Positions 51,885 through 64,000 of a DNA stretch of 64,000 nucleotides are shown one piece after another (the stretch's first letter is position 1; each line of letters opens with the position of its first letter). Below the pieces are notes generated by a model. That model saw only the letters and a list, made by a program, of their open reading frames with translations, ran no database searches and was not told the DNA's origin. The translations under genes and the position numbers were made by a program. Source of the DNA: Glandiceps talaboti (lineage: Eukaryota > Hemichordata > Enteropneusta > Spengelidae); NCBI RefSeq assembly GCF_964340395.1, contig NC_135555.1:20302447-20366446 (forward strand). Direction: 5' to 3'.

Positions 51885-54732
51885 ATACTCTCACACTGCC
51901 ATGGAAAGACGCCGGTAGTAGATATAAGCCGTTGATAGTGAGCAATACCTGAAGTTTGCCTACACGAACAATTTCAGCGAATTGCCATGATGTAAATACC
52001 TATGCCAACGTTCACGCAGGCTAAAATGTATTTCGAAAGTTATAGCCGTTAACCGCAATGGTTACTTGAACATATAGTGTGGTTTTTGAGTGTCCCAAAT
52101 AAATACACCTACAGTGCAATAGAAATATAATCTTGTGATATCAGGAGCACCACGTTAATTATTAACAGAAATTGCGTGACGTTATCGTTGAAATAAGGAT
52201 TAAAAAACGGTCTCCGCTTGACACGATTATATGTTGGTAAGTTTTGGCTGTAAAAAAGTTTCAAAGTGAAGGTAAATTCTACCTAGAAATATTCCTTATT
52301 TCAAAAGAAAATCGTGACCCAATTTGCCGCTATCGCCGCAATTGCCGACCGAAAATATTTTGAGCAGCTCATGTGTTAAAGAGAAAAAAAAAATAGATTG
52401 GAAAAAAATAGCGCAAGATTGTACATACAGTGCTCCTCCGCCGTTTGCACACAGTCGTCTCCGATTGAACGATCGAACAGAAATTCTGACGTCACACCCT
52501 GACAGTATAACTGACATTTGGAGAACACTACGACGATAAGACTTCAGTCATACATGTTCCTCACCTCCCTCATTTACATATCTACAGACCAATTTTCATC
52601 CTAAAAATCACATTAGCGACCAAAGTCAACGTCACTTGGTTAAATACAACACATGATTGATAGTCTCGCAACCTATTTTCTCCTGTAGTACTCGATTCTG
52701 ATTGGCTGGTACTTGCGGTTGTGGGCGGGTCATAAGACAAATCTTGACCTGATATGTGAACAGGGGGTTCAGGTGACCGAAGGGATAACAAAACCGCGAG
52801 GTTCGAAGGAGTAACCACAAATACTTCACATAAAACATTTACAATGGGAAACCATTCCTTGATGTGGGTACTATTTTTCCTCAGGCAACCAAAACAAATA
52901 CATCGTATGAATTACCACCACTATCATGATTTAGGTCAAGAAATACAGGTCATTATCATTATATACTGAAGTATAAACACAAGAAATATTTTCAATGTTA
53001 ATGAAAGGTTTTTGATAACATGCATAAAATCCAATTAGAGAGTAAAGAAATACTATATTCGATGCAAAGTTATAAAAAAAAAAATAGCATATTGGATATT
53101 AATGTGATTATTATCTATTCATTACACATCTTAGAATATTTGTAGGGTAGGTTTAAACAAAAAGAAACAATAAATAAAAAGGTTTGCCAACCACATCCGA
53201 CCGCTATATCGTTTGGAACGAAACAATGAATATGTCATCTGAAGAACTTTCAATTTCAATGAGACAAGTAGATCAGGGCGGGATTTGCTGTGCCTACCCA
53301 GAGAGTTTTATGCATACTACCAGGATGCAATGCCCCAAGTGGCAAAATCGATGTACACTACAGTAGACGTTCAATGAGTCCATTTATAATATACGCAAAG
53401 CCACTAATAATTTGACTGATACATAAGTTAAAAATAATTGTGGTGTACATTCTTTACTTATCCAATAAAACATTGATGGCTTCTTCCGTAAGCTCCTAGG
53501 TAGTACTACCGTCAAAAACGTCGTGAACATACCGTTTTACGGTAATATTAAGTCGCCATTTTGAATGGAATGGCATTTCATTTAAACCATTATAGATCCT
53601 AGGTAGTGCTATTGTCAACAGACGTGGTTATACGTTTTTATAGTTTATTGTCTAAGTCGTCATTTTGAATGGTCTACAGAAGTTGATACTATCGTAAACA
53701 GGCATCGGGGGGGGGGGGGTAATTAAAACAGACGTGGTAGCACAATAACTTATAAGCGTGGTCGAATTTTCGAAGTTGCCTGGTCAGATAGTGAAAGAAA
53801 AACAGGCCCTATTTTACACCAATTGGAAAAAACACCCAATGGACGGTACATATACGTATAGCCAATGAGTGGGAGTACCTCCCCCCCCCGTCACCCCACC
53901 GAGACGAGAGGAAAGGTATTCCATGATCATTACCCATATCTGCTCATATACTTATACATGATTGATTATGCATGTTGTTGTATTTAGCAGACTTACACCT
54001 TTTCAATATGAAATTTCCCACCAAAATCACGTGACAGTATTCTTGACTTCTGTAACTTTTTTCAAAAGTTTTTTTTTTGCAAATATCAAGGTCTTTTTGA
54101 ACTGATGTAATAAATTCTTGGTTTTGCAACATATAATCATAACAAAAAATAAACAAATCGTGAAATATTACTACAACATACATCAATACTCTGAAAGGGA
54201 AATAACAAAAAATAATACTGGCCAACGCGACTAGTTTTGAGAGCAAGACTTCCACAAAGTCACCGTCAATTATTAAATAATTATTGAAACTAAAAGGCCA
54301 TCCAACCACCTCTCTCATAGTGAGCCCAGAAATTGTCTTTAAAACAAACAAACGACAAAAATTAAGAATCTGTATACTCTCGGATATTATTCCTCAACAC
54401 TTTTCGTCGTTCAACCAATGAAAATACGAGTGACTTAAGGGGCCTTGTCACTACAAGTCGACACCCTCACTAAGGTCACAAGTATTTTCAGGCTGAATGA
54501 AGAAAAGAATATTGAGAAATAATATAACCATACCTCCTCAAGCATAATTAATATTTATGAATAATTGGAAATATAATGGCGATTTGGAACGTTGTGACTC
54601 ATATTTCTAGAACCGCAGAACTGCTGACCTAGGCACGGGTTGTCATGACGTAGAACGATTTGGGTATATAATAAATAGTTCAACTTCAAAGGCAAGAATT
54701 AGGTTTATGCACGGTATAATACTTTTACTCGA
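51884..54732. other. unassigned sequence with one degenerate repeat
   Basis: Contains the imperfect repeat at 53490-53700 and a G-run at about 53707-53719. No gene recognised. The 135-codon minus-strand frame at 53944-54351 is hydrophobic and AT-driven, with no motif. Confidence 0.4.
53490..53700. repeat. degenerate ~120-bp tandem repeat, two copies
   Basis: CTAGGTAGT-C/G-CTA followed by GTCAA, then TAAGTCG-C/T-CATTTTGAATGG occurs at about 53498-53563 and again at about 53599-53680. The match is imperfect. Confidence 0.65.

Positions 54733-54806
<74 letters not shown>
54733..54806. repeat. (GT)n microsatellite
   Basis: About 36 uninterrupted GT units. Confidence 0.98.
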
Positions 54807-54807
<1 letters not shown>

Positions 54808-56665
54808 CAAATAGAAAAGATAATAAGCACACGAGTATCTGTCTACTAGCAGTATCTATACCTATACATGTACACCCGCCAGCTCGAAAGATATAGATAA
54901 ACACAGGCCTCGGCACAGGGCTGAGTACATTTTTGGACTTTATACATACACTGTGGAAGTATATGTATCTGTATATGCATGCTAACCTATTGGTTTGTAT
55001 ATATGTGTAACCAATACCAAATAATTTGCGGTTACAAGCAATGTGACAGATGGCTGTTTACAACATTGAACAATTCGTGTTAATCAATGAAGCTATACGT
55101 CACCATATATCCCATAATACATCATTCAAGATGGCGGATTACATGCACCCTATTGAAGTACTATTCATGTCGTCTTCTTGATAACACTGTTGACGCCAGT
55201 CTATCCCCAGTCAGATGGTACTTTGTACCAGAGTTAGAAGTAAATTGACATACACTAATAGTTCAAACATGAAGAATACGGTTAAAGGATTACCACAGGA
55301 CAGAAAATACCCAAAGTTGACCTGATTTGCATCAACTGTCGGGATCCAAAAGGTTTCTATATTAAAATTCAAAGCCAGTAAACTGTGGTAACTTTTAGAA
55401 ATAAAATAAACAGCTGGTCTGAAAAAAAAATTAAATCTGAAATCAGTTACGATTAGTGCCACCGTAAAACAAACTAGGTACTTTCTGTACATGTGATTTT
55501 AAACAAAGGTATTAATTATGTTGTTGGCTTCGACAAATCCTGTATAGTAGTTATACATGTTGAGATCAACATCAGCATTTACAGTACATTTCGAAATTTT
55601 CAGCCGAATTTTAATTTAAGTTTTCACTGCTCATGTATATAATACATTTTTGACAGTAACTTGCCTGAAACAATGGCCAGTCAACTTGCCCATTGAAACT
55701 CTTCCTTTTTGATAAGCTTTCAATATGAAAAACGTTAAGTATTTGCATGATGGGTTGTAATGTATGGCTTATGGATATGTTTTCCCATTTGTGGCCAGGG
55801 TTTATAATTAACGACAACACCAGAATTATTGTTTTGATAACCAATTGACTTCTGAAAAAGTAGTGCATCATGTCGAGTGTCTAATTAAATACAACCATTA
55901 GTGTATAATTCTAGATGCAAACTGTGAGTAACTCGGAGAAGACAATGGTAGTCGATGTCAAAATCAGATTTAGTCATTTCAAAGTTAGATAATCTATATA
56001 AAGTATATTAACAACGTAAGGTATAATACTCCTCAAGGTTCACTTCCCCTGAAAAAAGCGAAAAAAATATCCCTTGTCTCTGGTCCCTTTAGAAATAATA
56101 CGCAGAATTTGGATGTTCCTCATCTTGTTTGTGAGGAAATTCACAGGGCTTTTTGTTTATTTTTCCATATGTTAACATGGTATTCGACGGCCATATTAGG
56201 TTCTACAATAGTTACAATTTGATAACATGTTGACCTCTATTTGAATTTTAAAAAAAAATTCGTTTTTCTTGATTTTAAACTTTGAAGTTTTCTTGAACAC
56301 TGTAACAGCAAAAGCTTAAATTAAATATTTCCAAGGGAAGAATCGATATACTCCTAGCTTTTATTGTTTGCAAAAGTATATGAAAGTTAAAATACACACG
56401 AAAGATAAAGTTCAATCACTTAAACACGGGGTGTCACAAATGGTGTATTATATCGTCTATTTGATATTTCATAAGTAGTAACCGATTCTGAAAACAGAAG
56501 TAGTATGTCTAAAGAAGTATAATCTTTCGTGACAACTATCATCCCGTGCACTAAAATTTCGTAATTGTACCCAACGAATATCGCCAAGACAAATTAGAAT
56601 TGAAATACAATATCTTCAGTAGACCATGGCGTACACAGCTAACGATCGCGAATTAGCATGCATAT

Positions 56666-56666
<1 letters not shown>
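54807..56666. other. unassigned sequence
   Basis: Nothing recognised. Confidence 0.4.
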
Positions 56667-57307
<641 letters not shown>

Positions 57308-57352
57308 GTGAGCGAGTGAGTGAGTGAGTGAGTGAGTGAGTGAGTGAATTGC

Positions 57353-57398
<46 letters not shown>
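57308..57398. repeat. (GAGT)n followed by (TTG)n
   Basis: About ten GAGT units (57308-57347), then about fifteen TTG units (57353-57398). Confidence 0.96.
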
Positions 57399-57399
<1 letters not shown>

Positions 57400-57523
57400 C
57401 TTTATTCCTCCTCAAGAAAGAGAAGAGTTACATCTTCAACACAAAATCAAAAACTATAAATCAGAGAGGAAAAATATAAATAGTTACAAATAATTTCAAA
57501 TGAACGTGGCGTTGGGTTCGATA

Positions 57524-57805
57524 CTAGTAGTCAAGGCACATCTGCATAAATTTGAAGATAATATCTAGAAGTATTTGTTGCTCAGATCGTTGTTCATAGT
57601 TAAGTAAATAATCGTTGCAAAAGGCATCTCCTGAAATTCTGGTTATGAAATCAGACTCGTGTAAGTTGAAGAAAGCCATGTCTGAGTGAGTGAGTGAGTG
57701 AGTGAGTGAGTGAGTGAGTGAGTGAGTGAGTGAGTGAGTGAGTGAGTGAGTGAGTGAGTGAGTGAGAAAAGTGCAGTAAACTTCATGACGAAGATTGTCG
57801 GCCAT
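57524..57805 (-). CDS. small ORF of unknown function with strong start context (candidate only)
   Basis: The minus-strand ATG at 57805-57803 sits in GCAAGATGGCCGAC, close to the TISU element (S-A-A-S-A-T-G-G-C-G-G-C) used by some animal genes with very short 5' UTRs. A is at -3 and G at +4. The 93-codon frame begins MADNLRHEVYCTFL, crosses the GAGT repeat as about seven LTHSLTHS-type units, and continues with MAFFNLHESDFITRISGDAF and LNYEQRSEQQILLDIIFKFM before a stop at 57524. AATAAA occurs on the same strand at 57406-57401, about 118 bp past the stop. I do not recognise the protein. The tetranucleotide repeat would shift frame whenever its unit number changes, which argues against a conserved full-length product. 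It could be a first exon or a retrocopy fragment. Confidence 0.25.
   Translation of the reverse strand: MADNLRHEVYCTFLTHSLTHSLTHSLTHSLTHSLTHSLTHSDMAFFNLHESDFITRISGDAFCNDYLLNYEQRSEQQILLDIIFKFMQMCLDY
57683..57766. repeat. (GAGT)n microsatellite, about 21 units
   Basis: Uninterrupted GAGT run inside the minus-strand ORF at 57524-57805. The same motif occurs at 57308-57347. Confidence 0.97.
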
Positions 57806-60373
57806 CTTGCCAAACGGAAATTCACGTCAACAATGTTGAATTACGCGAGATCGCGCGGAATCAATGTTTATGACAGACAGTCATCAGCCAAAAAATAATG
57901 ACAACAAAACAATGAAAGAGATAATGGGCGAGGGAAGAATAATGCTAGTGCCAGAACTAGCTGATGTATTTTTTGTAAAAGTCAAAAATTAGGAGAAGTG
58001 GGTTTTGTTTTTTTAATCTTGAATGAACAACGATTTTTCAATATTTGTGTTTCTGCCCATGAAACATTCATGGCATGTTTTATATTGACGTCATACAACA
58101 TATCTACACACCCTAAAACTGGCAACTTTGTGTAGCATCTGTGTTTACACTCCGTCCGTGGAGGTCAAAGTAGTAAACCCGTCCACCACTCTGGGTCATA
58201 TAGGACCGTCCCCTGATAACTCTTAACCTGATTCAAGAGTATAACAAACGCACAATAATCGCATTTGCTTATCGATACATTTAACACGTGACTTCAGTCT
58301 GAGCACATGAATGACTGTGTAAATCTGAGTTTGTATTGCATGGATGGCGATTACATCTTTTTGAGGGCGGCTAATTTATTATGTTTTAGCATTCATTAAA
58401 CAAAGGCCTGAAAAGCTGAGTTGAGTTGATTCAAAGTCTACAGACGTCGGCGATTAGATATGGGAGAAAAATGAAAGGAACAAAATTGCGAAACAAATGT
58501 TTACTTATTGTTGCCGCCAAAAAAAAATCTGAATATCGGAGTAAGGTTCCTGTCCGGACTCCAAACAAAATTCAAACAAAGGTGATTACAATATCTTGCA
58601 AACTCAACATAGATGTCGGTTTTCAGTGTCATGTGTGGCACAATGTGACGAATTTTTCTCAATTGAAAATACGTGTTGTCATCTAGAAATGGCCTACCTA
58701 GCATACACGTTTTCGGCAGGTTGAAGGAAACATCGGCGAAACATCATCTCTGTGCCAAGCCGTGGGCATGTCAATGGGTAGGCGATATTCTTGCTCTACA
58801 AATTCCGATACATGTGGGTTGTTTGTAATTTTCTCATATTCATTCTCTTCAATTCCCACCTACGCGAAATCAACGATTGAAAACACTCCCGGGCTGCTAA
58901 GCGACAGAGTCGAGGTGGGCGTAGAAAGACGCGCGAACTTACGCAGACGACATTGCTTATATCACTCGAAGTGTGCTCGAAATCCTCGTACAGAGATGGA
59001 CCAACGTCAATTAGAGAAATATCAAACGGGACACCTGCGTTTTAGTTGAAGAGGTCAAACTAAGTAAAGACGTGGGTGTTCACTTCGGGACAACATTTCA
59101 TTCACTTACCCGAAAGCGTTTTCCAGCCAACAGCCCATATGCCAGAAGAGCTCCTCAGTGTTGTCCCGATTTGAACAGATCAGAGGTCATTCAAATTTTG
59201 CTTCATTCAAATCCAATTCCCACAACTCCTTGTGAAGTATCACAGTTACACTTTGTACTTCGATCGGCAAAAAACAGCTTTACTCATTCCCGCCAAATTA
59301 GAAATTTGTCAAATCCATGCACGTCTATACATCATGATGAGGTTATTCATAAGTTCTAATTTAGGTCAATAACGAAACGAAGCAATGAGCAGGGTCAAAC
59401 ACAGTTCAAGGTCGTTATCTTCCGATGCTAATAAAAAAAAAAAAAGAAACAAACTATCAGTATGAGATAATTGACAACAAGAATCTCCTAAATGAAGTCC
59501 TGTCATACAAACTTTGTATTCAGTACTATGTTAAAAATTGCCACCCAATAGCTGATACCAATTTTGAAAATATTGCATTGAGAAATGAAATTTTGGTCTG
59601 TGTTAAAAAGTCAAATATTCATTTAAATGTTATATTTAAAAAAAAAAAGTAATAGTATAGGAGAAGATGCCAACAAAGGCAGGTGCCTACCTTGGTTTGG
59701 TTAGCTGCCACCTGTTCGTCCTCTTCCATGGATGATCGCACTGAAGGGATAAATAGCCAGAGACGTGTATTTATTAATTCCATAACTCAAGGTCGTGCAA
59801 GTGGTAAGGTGAATGTATCTGTTGGGTCACGTTTACATGTATGTTGCCAGTAGTACCTAGTCAGCCTCTGTTAGAGGTGTGATTTCCGATGTTTACTTAC
59901 TTATATAGATATATATAAAGTATGCCGTGGAACGTGCTCGTCATCAAAGTCACCTTCACGTGATACTATCAAACATCGCCGTCCCCACTCCAAAGTACGA
60001 TTGATCGCTCTCTTCGTCGTTAAACGTGTCCAGGTGCTCAGACAATTCAATGATTGGTCGAGGCGAAGTTGATTAAAAGCTTTCATAATTTCCCCCTGCT
60101 ACGGAGTCTATCAGTGACGTCAATTAATGCGTGTAGAGGACTTGGATAACAATCGCATGATGAATCTGAATCGTCCACCATTAGAGGGATGTCGCTTACA
60201 GTAGACAGACTAATGCGCATTTGTGCCAATGAGAAATTTTCAGAAATTTGAGAATTTGAATTTGATTCTGAAAATGATACATAACCTAGAATGCTTTGAT
60301 TACATTGTTGTAAAATTTGTGGGGGTGGGGTGGATGAAAATATGTGTGTATGTGTATGAATGTGTATGCGTTT
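57806..60373. other. unassigned sequence
   Basis: No gene recognised. Short frames at 58426-59359 (plus) and 59901-60086 (minus) lack motifs. A TTACGCGAGATCGCGCGG patch just upstream of the ORF at 57524-57805 is CpG-rich. Confidence 0.4.
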
Positions 60374-60447
<74 letters not shown>

Positions 60448-60456
60448 TAGATAGAA
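60374..60456. repeat. (GACA)n microsatellite
   Basis: About eighteen GACA units, ending in GATA variants. Confidence 0.97.
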
Positions 60457-61050
60457 TGACAGGCAGATAGAAACATACACATAAACAAATATGGGAGGGG
60501 GTGGCTGCAGTGCACGATCTAGAGGAACTGGGTCGGTTAAGAAAAAAAGAAAGTGCTAGGGGATGTGCATAGAGGGGGAAAAGACACAGAGAAAAGAGGT
60601 GGTTATGCTGTGAGAGGTGATGAGCTAGGTGTAAATCAACCTAGAAAAAAGTGTCCTTAAATAGTAATGCCAAGTTATAAACATTGTAATTATGGAATGT
60701 TTGTGTATTATCTTCTTCTAAGAGTCAGTCATTGACACTTAATGTAGGTCAGTGAGTAAACAGGAAAAGAGGGCATCCACTAACCTGATATAAAGTAACA
60801 TGCCATATATATAATTATATATATGTATATATATATATCAATCTTGTTACTAGGAATGACATGCATTTTGCCAACCTTCAGTCTAAAAGGACATACAAAA
60901 CTACGAAAAAATAACAATAACTGAATCTAACACACTAGTTTAATAGAATAGTTGTTTACAACAACACATCAGTTCAATAGAATATAGTTGTTTACGTTTC
61001 AAAAATAAAATAAACAATATAATATGAACGCATATTGTGTAAGCAGCGGG
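60457..61050. other. unassigned sequence
   Basis: AT-rich with a short TA-rich patch near 60805-60838. Nothing else recognised. Confidence 0.4.
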
Positions 61051-61970
61051 AAAATATGACGGTCGAATAATTAGCCCCCAACGGGCACCACCCGGGAGTG
61101 CAGGGGTCGGGGGGGGGGCTTATACAGTTGGTCCTCCATGTGTTCCCCCTCATGTCTCTGGCATGCACCAACTGATTTCAACCAAACCTGACACAAAGGT
61201 CACATGCCATGTGAAACATATTCACGTCACTTTATTTTGCAACTGAATCATATATGGCCGAATGGCAGCCCATGTTTGTTGTTAATTTTCACATATGCAT
61301 CAAAACTTTGGAGGTATATTATGTAGTGACTTCATTCAAATGCCTACGCCCATATTAGATATAAGGTTTCTTTTAAAACCTTGACCTTTGACCTTGAAAG
61401 TCTTCTTCAATGTCAAATAGACAAATTTGGTTTACCTTCATAGCTTTTTAAATCAAATATGATCAAGTTATGATGATATTTTAATCACGGCTTGAGTTTC
61501 ACTATGTGAAGCATATGCTCGTCACTATGATTTCGCGACCTTGACCTGTATAGCAAAATGGCGGCCATATTTGTGATAAAAAGCACATGTTATCTGTTAT
61601 CTCAAAAGTTCGATACATATGGACACCATTTAAGTATCTAACCTCACATTATCAATGGTGAGCTTTCTAATGAGACTTTTGACCTTGACAAACATTTTCA
61701 AGGTGAAATGACCAAAATTTTCTTTCTACGTTAACTCAAGCAGTTGAATACACAAAAATTCCATTTAAATGTCCATACTCCAAAGGTTAGCTTTCTTTTA
61801 TACTTTGACCTTTGGCCTCCATATTCAAGGCCCAATATCAAATTGGTCAATAAATTATTAAGTTTTGTATCCATAGACACCATTCAAAGTTGCACAATAA
61901 CTTTGCCATACGACACGCCAGTTGGAGACTATCAATGTAGGCTTGTTTGTTATAGAGGTTTCACTTAATT
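61051..61970. repeat. probable dispersed non-coding repeat
   Basis: The left part (ACGGGCACCACCCGGGAGTG, then CCAACTGATTTCAACCAAAC and TGACACAAAGGTCACATGCC) and the recurring pattern TTGACCTT with CATTCAAATG/CATTTAAATG and ATACTCCAAAG/ATGCATCAAAA look like the wording of non-autonomous repeats common in marine invertebrates. Two degenerate internal copies of a ~240-bp module can be traced (around 61257-61390 and 61560-61690). There is no ORF and no clear termini. A DR1-type TGACCTTTGACCT lies at 61382-61394. Confidence 0.45.
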
Positions 61971-63639
61971 GAAAATTGTGACAAATAGATTTGTTCGGGT
62001 TTCTCAGCCATGCACTGCCCCATCCTTAATCACCCCCTCCCCACCCCATCCGCTCCCCATTTGCAGACATTGTTTCAGAGCTACATTGTGAAAAAACGTT
62101 GCTTACGGTCTCGATGTATATGAAAGCTTGAATGTTATTGAGTTGATAGGTTTTTTTTATCAGACTACTGGATGAAAATTAGATTTAAAACTTAAAAAAG
62201 AGAGAAAGAAAAAGACAAGATACTGCTGCCGTGGCAAAAAGTCCACCATCAGTATCTGATGTAGAGCCGGTCTTGACTCGAAACGTTGTGGAATAAAGCT
62301 GTTTCAAAAAATTGATGATTTTTGGTCTTTCCTGCTCTGAAGTCATTATATTTTATCGTAAATATACTGTAAACACACAATATCAAATCTCATTATACCT
62401 AGTATTGATACGAAGTTCAAGAAGAAAAATGAAAGAGAAATGAATAGATTACGAAATTTTGACAGTCGTTTTTAAAAATTACATTAGAGTACCATAACAA
62501 CTCAAAATCAATTATGTGGTGACCTCATCCACCCTAATTCCACGTCGAGATATTGTGTTATTCATTACGCATGTGCCTTTTGTTTGTATCATATCAATCA
62601 TGCATGCAAACAACATCAAAACATTGACTATAATGTCAAATAAGAAGGAGAAAACGAAATAACTGGAACGTACACATGTTTGTTACTTCTCAAAGCGTTA
62701 AAAATACCTTGAAAAAAATAACAGCAATTACCTGGATAATATCCCGATATTTGTCACGCCATGACATATCGTTTAACCTGTTTTACAACAATACTCAATA
62801 ACATTACAAGGACGGTAGATTATAAATTTGACCTTAGATGGCCGTGTTCATCATGTCCCGGGTGTGTAACTCACTTAAGATATACTATCACCAAGGCCTC
62901 TCCGCGGTTGTTTTGAGCATTTTTTTTATTCCTGGGAAAGTGTCATTGATGACGTCAAACCAAATGTTTAGATTGAAGCGCTGGATTTTTTTTTCGTGGG
63001 CGGATTGTTGAGCACTATAGTACTCGTATCGTATCTGTACATATGCACGTTCTTTGCTCATGATTATCGCATTCATTGAGCCGACCCTGTATTGGAGAGT
63101 CACTTTCTCGCCCACAGATTTGAGACTGTTAGCGTATAGTGGTGTTATGTCTGTCTGTTGAAATTCCTGAAGACACAGGCCCCCCATTAAACACCAACGC
63201 GTCTCTCTTGAAATCATTTACCGCGTTCTTGTCGCCATTCTCGCTCACAAACTTGACATTCTCAAATAAAATATTTCGCTGATGTGAAATTGCTGAAATG
63301 TCGAAAATGAGACATTCTTGGTCAACTGCAGTTTATCTTCAAAGTGATATTTTTTTTCAAAAAAGCAATACTTACATTCTCACCACAGAAATAGCAGTCA
63401 AATTGAAGGATTATTTATTCACAGAGTTGACGTCATCACTGATACGATAATCAATATTAAGATATCGATATCCTAAAATTCCTCATCTAGCCTTTTAGAA
63501 AAAAAGGAAGGCGAAAAGGGGAAAAAATAGAAGAAGAAAATCACATCTCAAGAACACTGGTTCAAGTCTGTCATGAAATAACAATTTTGCTTTGTGCAAA
63601 CATTGAAGATTCATTTTCAGATTCTGCTTAAAGGCCCCT
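61971..63639. other. unassigned sequence
   Basis: A 109-codon minus-strand frame (62888-63217) has no recognisable motif. Single CRE-type TGACGTCA sites lie near 62951 and 63428. Nothing else recognised. Confidence 0.4.
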
Positions 63640-63990
63640 TAGAAAAAGTATTACAATTTAGGTGGGAAAAACAGTTGTCTGGCAGAGCTATAGAAAACAG
63701 TGGTCCAGAACAAAAGATTAACCTTATGTAATACTTATGGCTCCATTGACAAGATAACACTAATACGAGAACCTGGGATTGAAACCTCGGCCTTTAACAT
63801 GTAGGTATGAAAAACAGTTATCTGTGCAAGCTACAGAAAATGGCATTAGTGCTGAATAAAAGAATAATTACATATAAACCTTATGGGTTTCACTACTATG
63901 TAAGCAATAATCAAAGATCCTGGGATATAATCCTAGGCTTTTTTCTTCCCATAGCACACATTTTGTGAACATAGGGTTCAATCCATGACT
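63640..63990. repeat. degenerate ~140-150-bp tandem repeat
   Basis: GGAAAAACAGTTGTCTG ... GAGCTATAGAAAACAGTG recurs as TGAAAAACAGTTATCTG ... AAGCTACAGAAAATGGCA about 147 bp later. Each is followed by a CCTTATG element and later by CCTGGGAT-T/A-GAAACCT / CCTGGGATATAATCCTAGG. The latter, reverse-complemented (GGTTTCAATCCCAGG), resembles a Pol III B box, so a tRNA-derived SINE in minus orientation is possible. Confidence 0.5.
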
Positions 63991-64000
63991 TATCTCTAAC

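Noticed and set aside
62888-63217. 109-codon minus-strand frame with reasonably balanced composition
   Set aside because: No recognised family, start context or neighbouring exon. Transcript data would be needed.

Overview
The window is AT-rich, intron-scale animal DNA dense in microsatellites and decayed transposable elements. I recognise no bacterial, plasmid or viral-genome feature. The element set (a Ty3/Gypsy relic with integrase ahead of reverse transcriptase, non-LTR elements of the CR1/L2/Rex group, short inverted-repeat elements, tRNA-derived pieces) fits a marine invertebrate such as a hemichordate, lancelet, echinoderm or mollusc. The sequence alone does not let me choose the phylum. 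I see no convincing host protein-coding gene. The only longer open frames with recognisable protein similarity belong to retroelements.

Layout. 1-1253: unassigned. 1254-3700: about 26 copies of a ~94-bp satellite unit. 3701-7255 (minus): broken Gypsy element in the order protease tail, integrase, reverse transcriptase, split by a ~1.1-kb insertion (5712-6808) that carries ~147-bp tandem repeats. 7348-7519: small inverted-repeat element. 12365-13975 (plus) and 13985-14355 (minus): two decayed LINE fragments meeting tail to broken end. 17045-18690 (plus): 5'-truncated LINE with one uninterrupted RT frame. 18969-19045 and 26007-26079: tRNA-like relics. 24941-25590: three long TA tracts separated by a perfect 76-bp-arm palindrome and its deletion derivative. 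29.7-38.4 kb: many simple repeats, including an ~800-bp tract of period 5, plus a motif-rich, transposon-poor stretch at 34.0-34.7 kb that may be regulatory. 38.5-46.2 kb: four copies of a short element family (two more at 9.4 and 23.1 kb) with shared inverted termini and, in three copies, a TTA target duplication; this is the signature of PIF/Harbinger-type MITEs. 46.5-60.5 kb: simple repeats including (GAA)~74. 57.5-57.8 kb (minus): a small ORF with a strong start context, read through a GAGT repeat. 61.05-61.97 kb: a probable dispersed repeat.

The features do not form a pathway. This is repeat-rich intergenic or intronic DNA. The best leads are the TTA-flanked MITE family, the palindrome between TA tracts, the dimeric satellite abutting a retroelement, the integrase-first Gypsy relic, and the regulatory-looking cluster near 34 kb. 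I found nothing that amounts to a new multi-gene system.
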